Source: Suillus spraguei
Taxonomy: Eukaryota; Basidiomycota; Agaricomycetes; Boletales; Suillaceae
Length of the DNA stretch: 64,000 nucleotides
Assembly (NCBI GenBank): GCA_016800925.1
Contig: JABCPU010000241.1
Span: 1 to 64,000 of the forward strand
Reading direction: 5' to 3'
The position numbers and the translations under genes are program-made. This document shows, piece after piece, positions 22,369 to 33,496 of the stretch. Below the pieces are notes generated by a model, which was not told the DNA's origin, did no database searches, and saw only the letters and a list, made by a program, of their open reading frames with translations. The first letter of the stretch is position 1, and each line of letters starts with the position of its first letter.

Positions 22369-23615
22369 TGTCATATACCGTACATTCAGGTCTGATCCAT
22401 GGACATCTGGACACCCAATCCATACATCCTAGTCCACCCATCCAATCCAGCTCACATATCCAATCCACCCATCCACTCCAATCAATATCCATCCATATCT
22501 AATCCATATCCATATCCAACTCAGTCCATCCATCCGATCTGTGTTCATATCCGATCTGTGTCCATATCCGATCCATGCTCATATCCGAAACTATTCCCGC
22601 GCACCAGCGCGTTACTCCTTTTAGGTTAATACCTGTGTCCGGCTTTTGGTTATCTCTGCACCTCTGGCTTTCGGTTATCTTGACTTCCGTCTTGATAAGA
22701 TATTTCGTACAAGTCTTATTTCCGAGTTCATAGCCTTGTGTTCCGCAATGCCTCAAACATAGCCTCGGACTATCCTTACTTGCCTTCCGGCATGCTACCT
22801 ACAGTATATAAACTTGTAGTACAACTCCTGCAGACCTCAGTCTGATTCATTGTTCCTATTTCTGTATATTCCTTTGATTACTCTGTATCCTGTTATCATG
22901 TCTATATAACTCCATTTCCGTTCTTGCACTTGGGCTCCGGCCCTTGTAAGCTTCCGACTCAGGCCTATTGGATCACTCCCTAGGCCGGAGCTTTGATCCT
23001 ATGTCCTATAATCTTTTCGGACTTCGTCCATCTCTGTCTATCATCTGTTTCACCTCCAACTCTACCTTTGGTAGTCTTATACTGTCTGTTTCTATTCCGG
23101 ACCTTGTCTGGAGTAGTCTATACTATCTCTACACCATGTCTGGACCTACTCCTTTCTAGTAGCCAACACTTCCTCTAAGATCCACAGAGCTATGCTCATC
23201 CGATCATCCGCTCCTCCGCTCCTCCGCTCCTCCGCTCCTCCGCTCCTCCGCTCCTCTGCTCCATCCTATCCTATCCTCTGACATCTATGGATCATCTTTC
23301 CCTCCAGAGCTCTGCTCCTATCCTGCCCTGGACTTTGTCCAGCGGTCCATCCTTCATCTGTTCTACTTGGAGCTTGTTCCAGTAGTGTTACCATTACTCC
23401 CTACCTTCCAGAAATAGTTCCGGCGCATTCCCGCGCTCATCCGGAAGTCCATCAGAGCTCTGTCGAGCTATCCTGCCTTAGAGTTTGTCTGGACCCTCCA
23501 TCCGGACTTCACCAGAACTCTCCCTTGGACTTCATCCGAAATTAAGGGCACATACTCGGGTAAGGGGCACAGCGTATGAGCTGAGGCCAAGCCCCTTTGA
23601 CTTTACAACCCTCCG
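22369..23615 (+). mobile_element. Diverged LTR-like block, relative of the 15645 family
   Basis: Begins TGTCATATACCGTACATTC like the second LTR family. It ends with the same-order motifs AAATTAAGGGCA-CATACTCGGG and GGGGCACAG...CTGAGGCCAAGCCC (compare 16320-16380). The middle differs and is rich in CATCC/ATCC words and short repeats. The exact 3' end was not found. Confidence 0.5.
23200..23265 (+). repeat. CGCTCCTCC 9-mer array
   Basis: Six near-perfect copies inside the diverged LTR-like block. Confidence 0.85.
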
Positions 23616-23881
23616 GTACAACCCCATGTAAGACCAGGACTTCTTACTAATCTCTGGTTTTGCATGGTCATAACACTTTGCAACTCTCTACTATTTCTAA
23701 CATTTAGAGTCGGCATCCTTCTGGCAGTATCATTTTGCATATTTATTTCTTCTGTGAACTGGAGCTCCATTCTGACACACATAGTTACAGTTCCATATAT
23801 TTTTCTCATCTTAATGTGTCGCAAAAAATGAGTTATGAAAATGAGGTCGTCAGATTTTGCAACTCTGGCCCAACAATAGTA

Positions 23882-24960
23882 GTCATTTGATATTGTAGCC
23901 CTGGGAAAGTACCATTAGAGATAATGGTTGTGCTAGGATACTACTATTAGTTACCACTAGTTTGTGCACTCCCTACATCTTGTGCAGTCATGAAAGTCAT
24001 GGAAAGTCATGGTATCGTCACACTAGCCGGGTTCAAAGGCCGTTTGGCACTAGACATTAATGAAGGTATACTGGCATACTGTATATACAATCTGCCTCTG
24101 GAATGAATGTATTTTCAAACTAGGCTGCAAACAGTTCTGAATATACCCAACCTGTTGGAGAGGCTGCAATGCTACATTTACTTGAATCAGTAGTGTTCAC
24201 AACTGGAATTTAGTTCAGAACTGACCCTCTGATGTCTTTAACATTTTGGTATTCAGTATTGATGGGGCCATCAGCCAAAATAAATGATGGAGGAATGGAA
24301 TTGCCAGCTACCAAAACACATTCAATTATTGTGACCAGCTCTAAATTATCACTGTGAATACAATAGCATTCTCAATTGCTTTTCAAGAAGATAAATTTTG
24401 AATTGTCTCCCTTTCGACCACCTCCCATTTGACACCCTTTCTCATCAACTGGAGTGAAATAACTTAATGTTTCACTCAGTATGCTTGCTTAATGCTTATA
24501 TTCACACTGAGGTTATATTGTGGAAATTACAATTTATTAGAGGGGCTCCTTGGCCTGCCCTCCTCTGAGTGTGAGAACTATTGCCTGACTGATGTACTAG
24601 ATATTGGTGTGATGGTTGATGACAATATTCCTTTTTCAATTGTGTGGCTTACTTGTTCTCTTCAGAGGGGGAAAGTGGGCTCCTTATATACTATAAAGGT
24701 GGCTATACAGACTACCATACAAGGAAAAATGACTCATTATGACTCACAAAGATGGCTGTGCTACTGATTACTAATGTACACTATTGTTTCTTTGAAATCT
24801 CTCCTAGGCTAATCACATGACTGATCACATGATTGGTCACATGTCAATAGATTTAGAATCTAGACTGATTACATAACTCTGCCTTTCATTGGCACTGTTC
24901 AAAATGTCAATTCTTCAACATCACAATGTTTTGTTATTTCATAAAACATTGCATAAATGG
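23882..24960. other. Gene-free, CpG-poor stretch
   Basis: Only short ORFs, very few CG dinucleotides. Near 24815-24845 a short array of (A/T)TCACATGA(C/T)TG words. Probably old methylated repeat sequence. Confidence 0.4.
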
Positions 24961-25431
24961 TGTTATGAACTGGGATGGTGTCACCAGCGACAGTGATAAG
25001 ACACAGACAGTCTGCTGGGAAGTTCTACTATGTTCAAAAGAGAATGAGGACTGAGACTACAAGGAAGAGTTCCAAGTAGGATCAAGAGTTTGGTCAAAGA
25101 GTCACGACTCAAAGACAATCAAGAATAGAGACTAAGGCTAAGGAGTGCTTAGACTTAGAAGTGATTCAGATGACTTAGGTTGGAGACCTAAGTAAAGGAT
25201 ATTCCAGGTAAAACCCAGTAAGATTAAAGTAACATATATAGATGTAGTACATCGTGCTTAAATAGGCCATATGTGTGCATGGACCAAGAGAGACGTGATA
25301 ATGTAAGTACATATCCAAAAGAGGAAGACATCATAGTACAACATATTTGAATGTACAAGTTAACAAACAGAGGTCACATGTTATACAAGGTAAGATTGAT
25401 AAGAAAATAGATAGTATGTACAACTGTAACA
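24961..25431 (-). mobile_element. Solo LTR of the gypsy family, target duplication AATGG
   Basis: 471 bp, TGTTATGAACTGG...AACTGTAACA, with AATGG on both sides (24956-24960 and 25432-25436). Same orientation as the 13827 copy. Confidence 0.9.
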
Positions 25432-25699
25432 AATGGGTTAAGGTTTGAAAGGGGAAATCATAGGGCATGGGAAATCTTGTGCATATTAGAAATTCTTGTT
25501 GGATAAGTATTATTTCCAACAGATAAGTGCATAGAAATGATTGTAGGCCCAGAAAATACTTAAATAAATTCTTGTAAGGTTGGGAAAGGTATAGAAAATT
25601 ATGGGAAAAATTATGGGGTGTGGTATGGAATGTTGTAGACTAAAATGCAGCCATGATCATGTATGAAACAGGTTTTGTGCATGTCACCGCCTCGCTTTG

Positions 25700-25990
25700 G
25701 ACTGCTGAGATCTGCCTTGCTGCAGGAGCCCATGATCTCACAATGACAAGATCCACCTTGCTACATATTCCTACTTCCTCAAATGCGGGGAGGAGGTGGC
25801 TATTAAAGGGTTAACAGTCCTTTTTTCTTCCTTGGAGTTACACCCTGATCTAGACACCCTGGCTAGACTTATTTTGGACTGCAGGAGCCTATAACCTCAC
25901 AACAATGAGATCCACCTTGCTACATATTGCTACTTCCTCAAATACAGGGAGGAGGTGGCTAAGGTCAGGGTTGACAGTCCATTTTTCTTG
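25700..25990 (+). repeat. Tandem duplication of about 100 bp
   Basis: 25705-25825 and 25875-25990 share GAGATCCACCTTGCTACATATT, CTACTTCCTCAAAT and GGGAGGAGGTGGCT in order. Not coding. Confidence 0.7.
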
Positions 25991-26198
25991 GTTCAGTGTT
26001 TTTTAACATTACTGACATGTACTGTAACTCTTTTACCAGATAATGCAAGTTACCATGCTACACTAGTTTGATAATACCATGGGCAGCCAGAAGTAACTCT
26101 AAAAGTTGCGTCCACTTTGCTTCCTCACAATGCTTCAATTCTGCATCTCAGCACTCACCTATGATTCTTTGCAAGCTTTCTTGTAAGATGATAATATT

Positions 26199-26450
26199 TT
26201 AACCTAGTGCTATTTCTGACAGCTGCAGTTTTTTTGCTTGCTCGCAGGCCTTCACTTCTGCCTCCCAACACACCAAAATGAGTTTGTGAAGGTATGACTG
26301 GGAAACTGATATAGGGCCAGGTGTTTGACGAAATGGAGGGATTGGGAACATGGGCTCTGTGTCAGGCTCTTCATGCTTGGGCCTGTGAGGGTGTGAGTAT
26401 TTTGGGGTAATGAGGAGGGGTAGCTCACCTTTTGACATTGATTTTCCCAT
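26199..26450 (-). other. Short orphan ORF, 83 aa
   Basis: ATG-started frame with ordinary composition (P-L-L-I-T-P-K-Y-S-H, V-C-W-E-A-E-V-K-A-C-E-Q-A-K-K). No family recognised; possibly an exon of a transposon-associated gene. Confidence 0.2.
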
Positions 26451-27364
26451 CTTTACAGTTACGGGTAGCCTCTTTGTAACTGGTAAATGGTGACATTGGG
26501 CTTAGGGATTTGTCAGAGTGCAGTGAGTGTTTGAAGCAAATACCATACCATTTTTTTGATAACTTGAGGGTATCCATGACAGTGAAATTATGTCGTGAGG
26601 TATGTTCACACCTTCTAATTGTTCCTCCCTTTTAACCATTCCTCTCATTTGACACAGCTTTCAGCCCAATGTGCCCTGAAATCAACCAACTATCAAGGTT
26701 CAATTGTGAGTTGTTTGTGTTTTATTGCACTATATATTTCACTGACCTGTATGTAATTGCACTGTGTTCAGACAAAATGACCATGGCACTTTGTAAGGCT
26801 GCCCCCAAGCAGAAAAAATCCAAGCTCACATCATTGCCACCTCCACAAAAACCACAAGTGCGCACTGTAAGTGGCCGAGAGCAGCGACCAACTGAAAAAG
26901 AGAACTACCATCACAAGTACCAGAATATTATGTTCTGCTCACTCATGATCTTGCTCTTCAGTCTTTGAATCTCAACATGTTGTCTGTCGCCAAGGCCAAC
27001 CTGATGTCTTTGAGCAAGAGCCTTCAGAGCTGCTTAGCGACATTGACAGGCAAGAAGACATGATGGTCTGCACTTTTGTCATCTTCTCTGATCTTAAATA
27101 AGCCACTAACATTTTTTCAGTTCTCTGATCACAGTGTTGACACAAAGTTATCCAATGCTAATGTCTTAACATTCAGCACAGGACAAATTTCCCCATGGTG
27201 GTGCAACCCAAGCATGCCTACAACTACTAATTGGAATGCAAAAGGACCAAAGGGGATGTCTCTACATCAATTCTAGCGCAAGAAAACTGATAAACCTCCA
27301 TTTAACATTATCAAACAGTGCCACTGAGCAATGCCCATCTCGATGATGTTCTGGATTATACTCC

Positions 27365-27840
27365 TGTTACGAACTGGGGTAGCGTCACCAGCAACAGTGA
27401 AAAGACACAGTCGGTCTGCTGAGAGTTCTTACAATGTCCAAAAGAGGACAAGGTGAAAGTACAAGGAACGCGTTCCGAGTACGATCAAGGGTTCAGCCTC
27501 AAGGACAAGTCCGAGAGGTATCCGCGAGAATAGAGACTAAGGCTAAGGAGTGCTTAGACTTAGAGACGATTCAAGACAACTTAGGTTGGAGACCTAAGCG
27601 AAGGAGATTCCAGGTAAAACCCAGTAAGATTAAAGTAGGGAATCTACTACAAGTACACTGTGCTTAAATAGGCCAATATGTGCGCACAGACCAAGAGAGA
27701 TGTGAGAATGTAAGTGCGTATCCAAAGAAGGAAGGCAACTATAGTACAGATGCGTTGAGCATATGAGTCAGAGTCATGTTACGTAATATATACAAGGTAA
27801 ATGAAGTAGAAAATGAATAGGGGCACGTACAATTGTAACA
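27365..27840 (-). repeat. 3' LTR of the chromovirus
   Basis: 476 bp, ends TGTTACGAAC and AATTGTAACA as read on the plus strand. It contains a 77-codon ATG ORF (27434-27667) on the strand opposite to the element. Confidence 0.92.
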
Positions 27841-27873
27841 TTACCCCCGTATTATGGTGAAAGTCACCGACTT

Positions 27874-29343
27874 TCAATCACTTTGGTTCGCATAGTAAAC
27901 GGGATCGTCACTCCATTCGTAGTCTTCGTCAGCAAAGGACCCACTCCTCATATACTCAGCTTCCTCCAGACCAGCGCATCGTTTAGAGTCTCTTCTTCTT
28001 TCTGCTTGAATATGTTCATCGTCAAGCTGCTTTTCCCAAGTACGAAGTGCGTCATAAAATCCTTCATCCTTCCATGTTAGGTCGAAGGGGGAAGGTCCGG
28101 TCCGTTTAGGACAATAGATGGATAAGTGAGTGGGTGACCAATATCTGCAAACCTTGCACTGATATTCCGCACAATTCTTTTGATGATGTCCTAGCAATCC
28201 ACAAACGTGGCACTTCATATTCTCGTCAGGGTTGGAATGGACTTTGCGTAAGGATGACGGAGAAATGATGGGCGTAGGGCTAGTGGATCTGGCATGCTTC
28301 TTTCCCTTATTCTTCTTCATACGTTTTAAGGCAAGGGTGTTACTTCGCTTAAGTTGCGCCTGTTGAGTAGAGGACAAAGTATATGCCGACATGGGGAGGT
28401 CCGGGGTGATGTCTCGTTCAGCGATTGCAAGAAGTTCAGTGGAGGAAGAAGGGGAAGTGATACCAAGGTCCTTAACTAGGACTGGTGAGACGGGGTCCAT
28501 TGGACCAAATGATGACGGAATAGACATAGGAGGGTGAATATGTAGATCACGAAGTTGGGGGCCAAGCGTTATCAGCTCAGTGACAGGGATTCCTAGTAGT
28601 TTTGCAGCCTTACACTGTTCTTCTGTGCAAGATTCATACAGCCAAGCGGGGTGATCATGGGAGACCGTGATGGGAGGTGGAGAATTTGGTTGTTCAATAG
28701 GAGATGGGGTTCGAGGGGATGCAAGATCAGCTTGCGTCTGTTGTAAATCAGTGATAGCTTCTTCGACTAGGTTTCTGGCTGCTCTGGTTTCGATGACTGA
28801 TTGCTGGATGGTTTCAACAACCGAATTGGTGAGTTGCCCGATCTCTTGGACAGCAGTGCATAAGCCAGCAAAGGCGTCAAGACTAGAATACATGCGCGAA
28901 GGAGTGGGTGCTGGAATAGGAAGTGGCGTATCTTCCTGCGGAGAGGGAGGTCGAGCAACACCTGCTCGACATTCGGCAATGATGTGAATAGCTTCCTCAA
29001 CATCATTCTTAAAAGAACTGGGAAGCAGCAGCATAGCGTAAGCACGAATACGTTTTTGAAGATGAAGGAAACGGTGACGGAGTGTAATTTCTGTTGTTTC
29101 TTTGGCGATGGCTTCAATAAGGGCTGCGGTACAGATAATGTTGACGACAAGCAGGGCAGGGAAAGCGCCTCTTTCGGTGAGGATTCTTTCGATTTCGAGG
29201 GCATGTCCCTCACAGAGAATGGCGGCTTCAATGTAAGAGGAGTTGTCGATTTCAGTAGCAAGGGTTCCGTATTGTTCTGCTTCAGAGTCGGAGTCATTGG
29301 TGGCAACGGTGATGGGGGTGATGTAGGCAGTGGGGAAAGACAT
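27874..29343 (-). CDS. Chromovirus third ORF with two zinc-knuckle-like motifs
   Basis: 489 aa, intact from ATG 29343 to a stop at 27874. It starts 55 bp after the chromodomain stop codon and ends about 35 bp before the 3' LTR. The N-terminal half is helical (L-C-E-G-H-A-L-E-I-E-R-I-L; heptad-like I/L residues around 155-200). A Pro/Ser-rich middle follows. Then comes a basic patch K-R-M-K-K-N-K-G-K-K-H-A-R (about 345-357), and CHVCGLLGHHQKNC at 378-391 (the retroviral CX2CX4HX4C form). CKVCRYWSPTHLSIYC lies at 396-411 (CX2CX7HX4C). The C-terminus is acidic. TTTCCCCAG just upstream (about 29385-29393 on the minus strand) could be a splice acceptor for a separate mRNA. It is neither gag (a separate gag with its own knuckle exists) nor a recognisable envelope: no signal peptide or membrane segment. 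Nucleic-acid binding is inferred from the knuckles. Confidence 0.85.
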   Translation of the reverse strand: MSFPTAYITPITVATNDSDSEAEQYGTLATEIDNSSYIEAAILCEGHALEIERILTERGAFPALLVVNIICTAALIEAIAKETTEITLRHRFLHLQKRIRAYAMLLLPSSFKNDVEEAIHIIAECRAGVARPPSPQEDTPLPIPAPTPSRMYSSLDAFAGLCTAVQEIGQLTNSVVETIQQSVIETRAARNLVEEAITDLQQTQADLASPRTPSPIEQPNSPPPITVSHDHPAWLYESCTEEQCKAAKLLGIPVTELITLGPQLRDLHIHPPMSIPSSFGPMDPVSPVLVKDLGITSPSSSTELLAIAERDITPDLPMSAYTLSSTQQAQLKRSNTLALKRMKKNKGKKHARSTSPTPIISPSSLRKVHSNPDENMKCHVCGLLGHHQKNCAEYQCKVCRYWSPTHLSIYCPKRTGPSPFDLTWKDEGFYDALRTWEKQLDDEHIQAERRRDSKRCAGLEEAEYMRSGSFADEDYEWSDDPVYYANQSD

Positions 29344-29397
29344 TTCGATGCTGGTAGTTGATCAAGTGCTAATGCGGTTGATTGACTGGGGAAAGAG

Positions 29398-32300
29398 TCA
29401 GAGGGCGTGTTGCTTCTTATAAGCATTCAAGATTCGAGCGGAGTTCTTCAAGTTCTTTTCTGGGAGCCATTCGTTATCTCCCGATGAATATCCTTTCCAA
29501 GAAACGAGATAGCGTCGGCGAATGCCGGTTCCTTTGTGAGAAAGAATAGCTTCTATTTCATATTCTTCTTCTTCTTCGATGATGTCAGGTGGTGGTTCGG
29601 GGAAGTTCGGGCCGTGTACGTCTGTTTCGCTATAGGATGATAAGACAGAAGCGTGGAATGTAGGATGAATTTTCCACTGCGGAGGGAGCTTGAGTGTGAA
29701 CGTGATGGGAGATAAGACATTGATGATCGGGAAAGGTCCGTATCGTTTTGGGGCGAGTTTCCTTGATGGGAGTTTGAGTCTAAGATTAGCGGCAGATAAC
29801 CACACCTTATCTCCGATCTTCCATGGGGTGTACTTATCTCCTCGGGATCGTTTGGCCATTGTCTGCATTGCAATATTATGACAGGCGATTGCTTCTTCTC
29901 TTATCTTCTGTAACGATCGTACTCAGTCTTCTGCTGTGGGGACGGAGGAATCTGGGATAAGGTGGGGATAGCACGTGGTTCATATCCCATCATCAAATAG
30001 AAGGGTGAAGTGTTCCTTGCATCGTGTTTTCGGTGGTTGTGGACGAATTCAGCGATTGGTAAATGTTCTACCCAGTCTTCAGGGTTGTTGCGGCAATAAA
30101 TGCGAAGGTATGTTTCAAGTTCTTGGTTTAGCCTTTCAGTCTGACCATCGGTCTGTGGGTGATAAGCCGTAGATGGCGCGATGACGTAGTCGAGAAGTCG
30201 GGCAAGTTCCTTGGAGAAGCGGGATAGGAATTGCGGACCTCGATCCGATATAACTTTGTCATGGAGTCCAAATCGACGGTAGACGTGTTTTAAAAATAGT
30301 TTAGCAATGCCTTCGGAAGTGATGGTTTTCAAACAGGGAATAATAATTACCCCCTTCGTAAGGCCATGGTCTACCACGACCATGATACTGTCAAAGCCTC
30401 CAGAGACTGGGAGATCGGTGATAAGATCGACAGAGACTTGAGAGAACGGGCGAATGGCCGAAGAGGAATTGGCGTGAGCGGGGGTCGAACGGGATGCGTA
30501 TCAGCTTTCATTTGCTGACAAAGGGCGCAACCCTCAACATATTTCCGAATATAAGAGCCCATTGCAGGCCACCACACTTCCCGTTTCACGAGTTCTTCAG
30601 TTTTGAATCTACCGGGGTGTCCTGCAGTAGGATGATCATGATAACGCTTCAGGATATCGGAGCGATGCGCCGGTGGAATATAGGCGCGATTCTTAAAATA
30701 GAGGACGTTCTCCTCAATCTTCCAGTCGGAGAGTGCCGATTTCATAGGGGGAAGGCACATGCCATCAAGGGCATCAGACGCCGTCTTGAAGACAGGGTCG
30801 CCAAGAGGGTCCGAGGATGACAGTACATCCTTCAAGTCGGTGTCAATAAGACGAATGAATAGAGCGTCAGGAAGAAGGGTCTGGTCCTCGTTATTGTCTT
30901 TGCCAGAATCATAGTCAGGCCTACGGGACAGTGCATCAGGTACCACTAGTTTGGTACCTGCAACGTGATGCAGTTCAATGTCATAGATAGACAAAATCAA
31001 TTGCCAACGTGCTTGGCGATGGGTAAGCTTCTGTGCACTTCTAAAGTACAGAAGGTTTTTGTGGTCGGTGAATACCAGGACAGGATGAGGGTTCCCTTCG
31101 AGATAATGACGCCATTCGTTCAGTGCCCGGATCACGGCAAGGAGTTCCCGATCAAAGATCTGATAATTGCGTTCTGCGGGGTTCAAAGACTGTGAGAGAT
31201 ATGCACATGGGTGATAAACACCATTCTCATTGGTCTGTAGGAGAACTCCGCCAGTTGCTACGAGCGAAGCGTCGGTCGCAATGGCAAATTGTCAGGAAGG
31301 ATCGGGGTTACGAAGTACCGGTTGGGATGTGAAGCGTTGTTTAGTTCTTCAAAGGTGTCCATACATTCAGTTGACCAGTCAAAGTCCTTATCTTTCTTTG
31401 TTAAATCGATAAGGGGTCGAGCGATGTCCGAGTAGTGGGAAATGAACGTGCGGTAAAAGTTGCAAAAGCCGAGGAATGACCGAACGTCTTTTACAGATTT
31501 TGGGACTGGCCATTCGGAGATCCCCTTGGTTTTGGCTGTGTCCATAGCAACTTGTCCGGGGCGAATTATCATTCCGAGGTATTCCACTTCTTCTGCATCA
31601 AAGGTACATTTCTCCGGTTTCAGGAACAAGTGTTCCTTTCGTATTTTCATCAAAAACCCGTCTGGTTCGTTCACGGTGTTCTGCCATTGTTGTAGAGAAA
31701 ATTGAGATATCATCCATGTAAATGACCATCCATCCTTCATTGATTTCCTGTTGGAAGGTGCGGTTCATGTATGCTTGAAAAGTTGCAGGGGAATTGCAGA
31801 GGCCGAAGAACATGACATTCGGTTCAAAGAGGCCGAATTCCGTGGTAAAAGCAGCTTTCCACCGATCATCAGGATGGATGCGAATGTTGTTATAGCCGGA
31901 CCGGATATCCATTTTTGTAAAGAACTGCGCGTTATGAAGGCGTGCGACAAGGGAGATAGGGAGTGGGAGCAGGTAAGCGTTCTTGACTGTCCAATCATTG
32001 ATGTAGTGGTAGTCTTGACAGGGACGCAATTCGCCGCTCTTCTTTCCCACAAAGAAGAAGCCACTGGCTTGGGGTGACTTCGATTCTGAGATGAAACCTT
32101 TCGCAACGTTTTCATCGATAAATGTTTTGACAGCAGCGCGTTCTTTCTCTGATAGCGGGTAAACCTTAGACGTGCGAGGGATGAAACCGGGTTTAGTATC
32201 GATCCGATGATCTATACCAGGGCGTTCGGGGGTAGTTTGTTCAATCCGTCCTTAGCAAAGACGTCTGCAAAGTCATGCAAATAATCCGGGACCAATTCTT

Positions 32301-33496
32301 TGAAGGACTTCTTTTTCTTTTCCTTCTCTTCCGTGGCGAATTCCTGAGCTTTGTTACTATATCTCGGAGGAGGAAGAGGAATAGTGGAGTAGTTAGAGGA
32401 TTGCTCGAGGTGAGAAGTTCCATCACGTGTTAAGGGTGTGTCCATGGATACTTCCTCTATGATCCTCATGCTGACTCCATTGGTATCGTATTCCACAAGA
32501 AATTCTCCATCTCCTAGTTCATACAAGGAGATTTCACGTACTTCTGGCGCGTGCCAGACATCTTGCATAGTGTTGAATTGGTCATCATCCTCTGTTGGGA
32601 TCAACGAGGGTACGGGTTCTTCTTCCTCGGGAGTTTCTTCAATCGAGGCTGAAAGAGTTTTCGGGGGAACAAAGAATTTGGATAATTTCGGTACGTTTGT
32701 GCTTCGTCCTGGGAGTTCCTCTTCCATCTTCCTCTTTCCATGTTTCTGTTCTTCTATTGGCCGTTGCTCAATAGGTTCTTGTCCAGCCCAATGCTCGGGT
32801 TCGGATTCATTCTTGCGCTTTTCTGCACGAGGGATTGGTGATACTGCTCGCGGCAGTTGTACACGTGGAGTAGGTTCTGTAGTACGTGATGTTCATACTT
32901 CTGGTTCTGAGTCTTCAGGGGCATCAATCGGAGAAGCGATGAAGGGTTTTGGAAGACGAGAGTGTTGCCATCTGGTGTGGTGGTTGAAAAGTCGGGGCAA
33001 CCCGTTCTTCTTCCGATCTTCATCCAGATCGATTTCGATCTCATCTGATTTCTCTGTCCGAGAAAGGACAAGTGTTTCAGCAGCCCAATCTATATCGGTT
33101 CATTGCTCGTAACCATGGAATTCCAAGAAGGATTTGATCTCTCCTTCCTAGTTTGGTGATGTTGAATTTTCCATACATGGTTCGTTCGTCAATCTTGACC
33201 ACTAGAAGACAGTAATGTGTAATCGGCCCCCCTTTGATTAGAGTTCCATCTGCCGTTGTAACTCGAAACGGTGTTTTGAGTTTTCGTCGTGTGATTTGAT
33301 GGAGTTTCACAAACTCCTCAGAGATGAATGTTCCTGCTGCTCCTGAATCGATAACAGCAGTGGTGTCGACGGATTTTAGGCGAGTACGCGAGTGAAGGGT
33401 GATGGGGACACAAAGTTCTTTTCTTTCACCTACAGCGCGTACAAGTCTTAGTAATACATTAGGAGAAACATACATCGAGTCTTTGTTTCTCCACAT
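29398..33496 (-). pseudogene. Pro-pol polyprotein of the chromovirus, multiply broken
   Basis: The protease opens at ATG 33496, overlapping the gag stop (UGAUG), with AVIDSGAAGTFI and ILLGIPWL. Reverse transcriptase lies around 32050-31400 (CQDYHYIN, KMDIRSGYNNIRI, FFGLCNSPATFQ, YMDD). RNase H lies around 31300-30950 (TDHKNLLYF, VPDALSRRPDYD). The integrase zinc-binding part lies near 30640-30530 (H..H...C-x2-C) and the DDE core near 30290-30010 ([24 protein letters not shown]). A C-terminal chromodomain (29400-29550, Y-L-V-S-W-K-G-Y, N-E-W-L-P) marks a chromovirus. One-base frame breaks lie near 33090, 32235, 31655, 31345, 30430 and 29920. Stops TGA at 32893-32895 and 31292-31294 replace likely CGA codons. 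Not functional as read; homopolymer sequencing errors cannot be excluded for some shifts. Confidence 0.9.

Larger units (their letters stand above)
21861..23881. mobile_element. TIR element with TA flanks, nested insertion inside
   Basis: The ends CTATCATTGGGCCAGAG... and ...CTGGCCCAACAATAG are inverted over about 25 bp with two mismatches. The core GGGCCAGAGTTGCAAAA is perfect. TA lies outside at 21861-21862 and 23880-23881. This fits a Tc1/mariner-type or related non-autonomous element. No transposase seen. An LTR-like block from 22369 occupies the middle. Confidence 0.55.

Noticed and set aside
22362..23603. CTTTG flanking the diverged LTR-like block as a target duplication
   Set aside because: It requires the LTR to end in CC instead of CA; likely coincidence.
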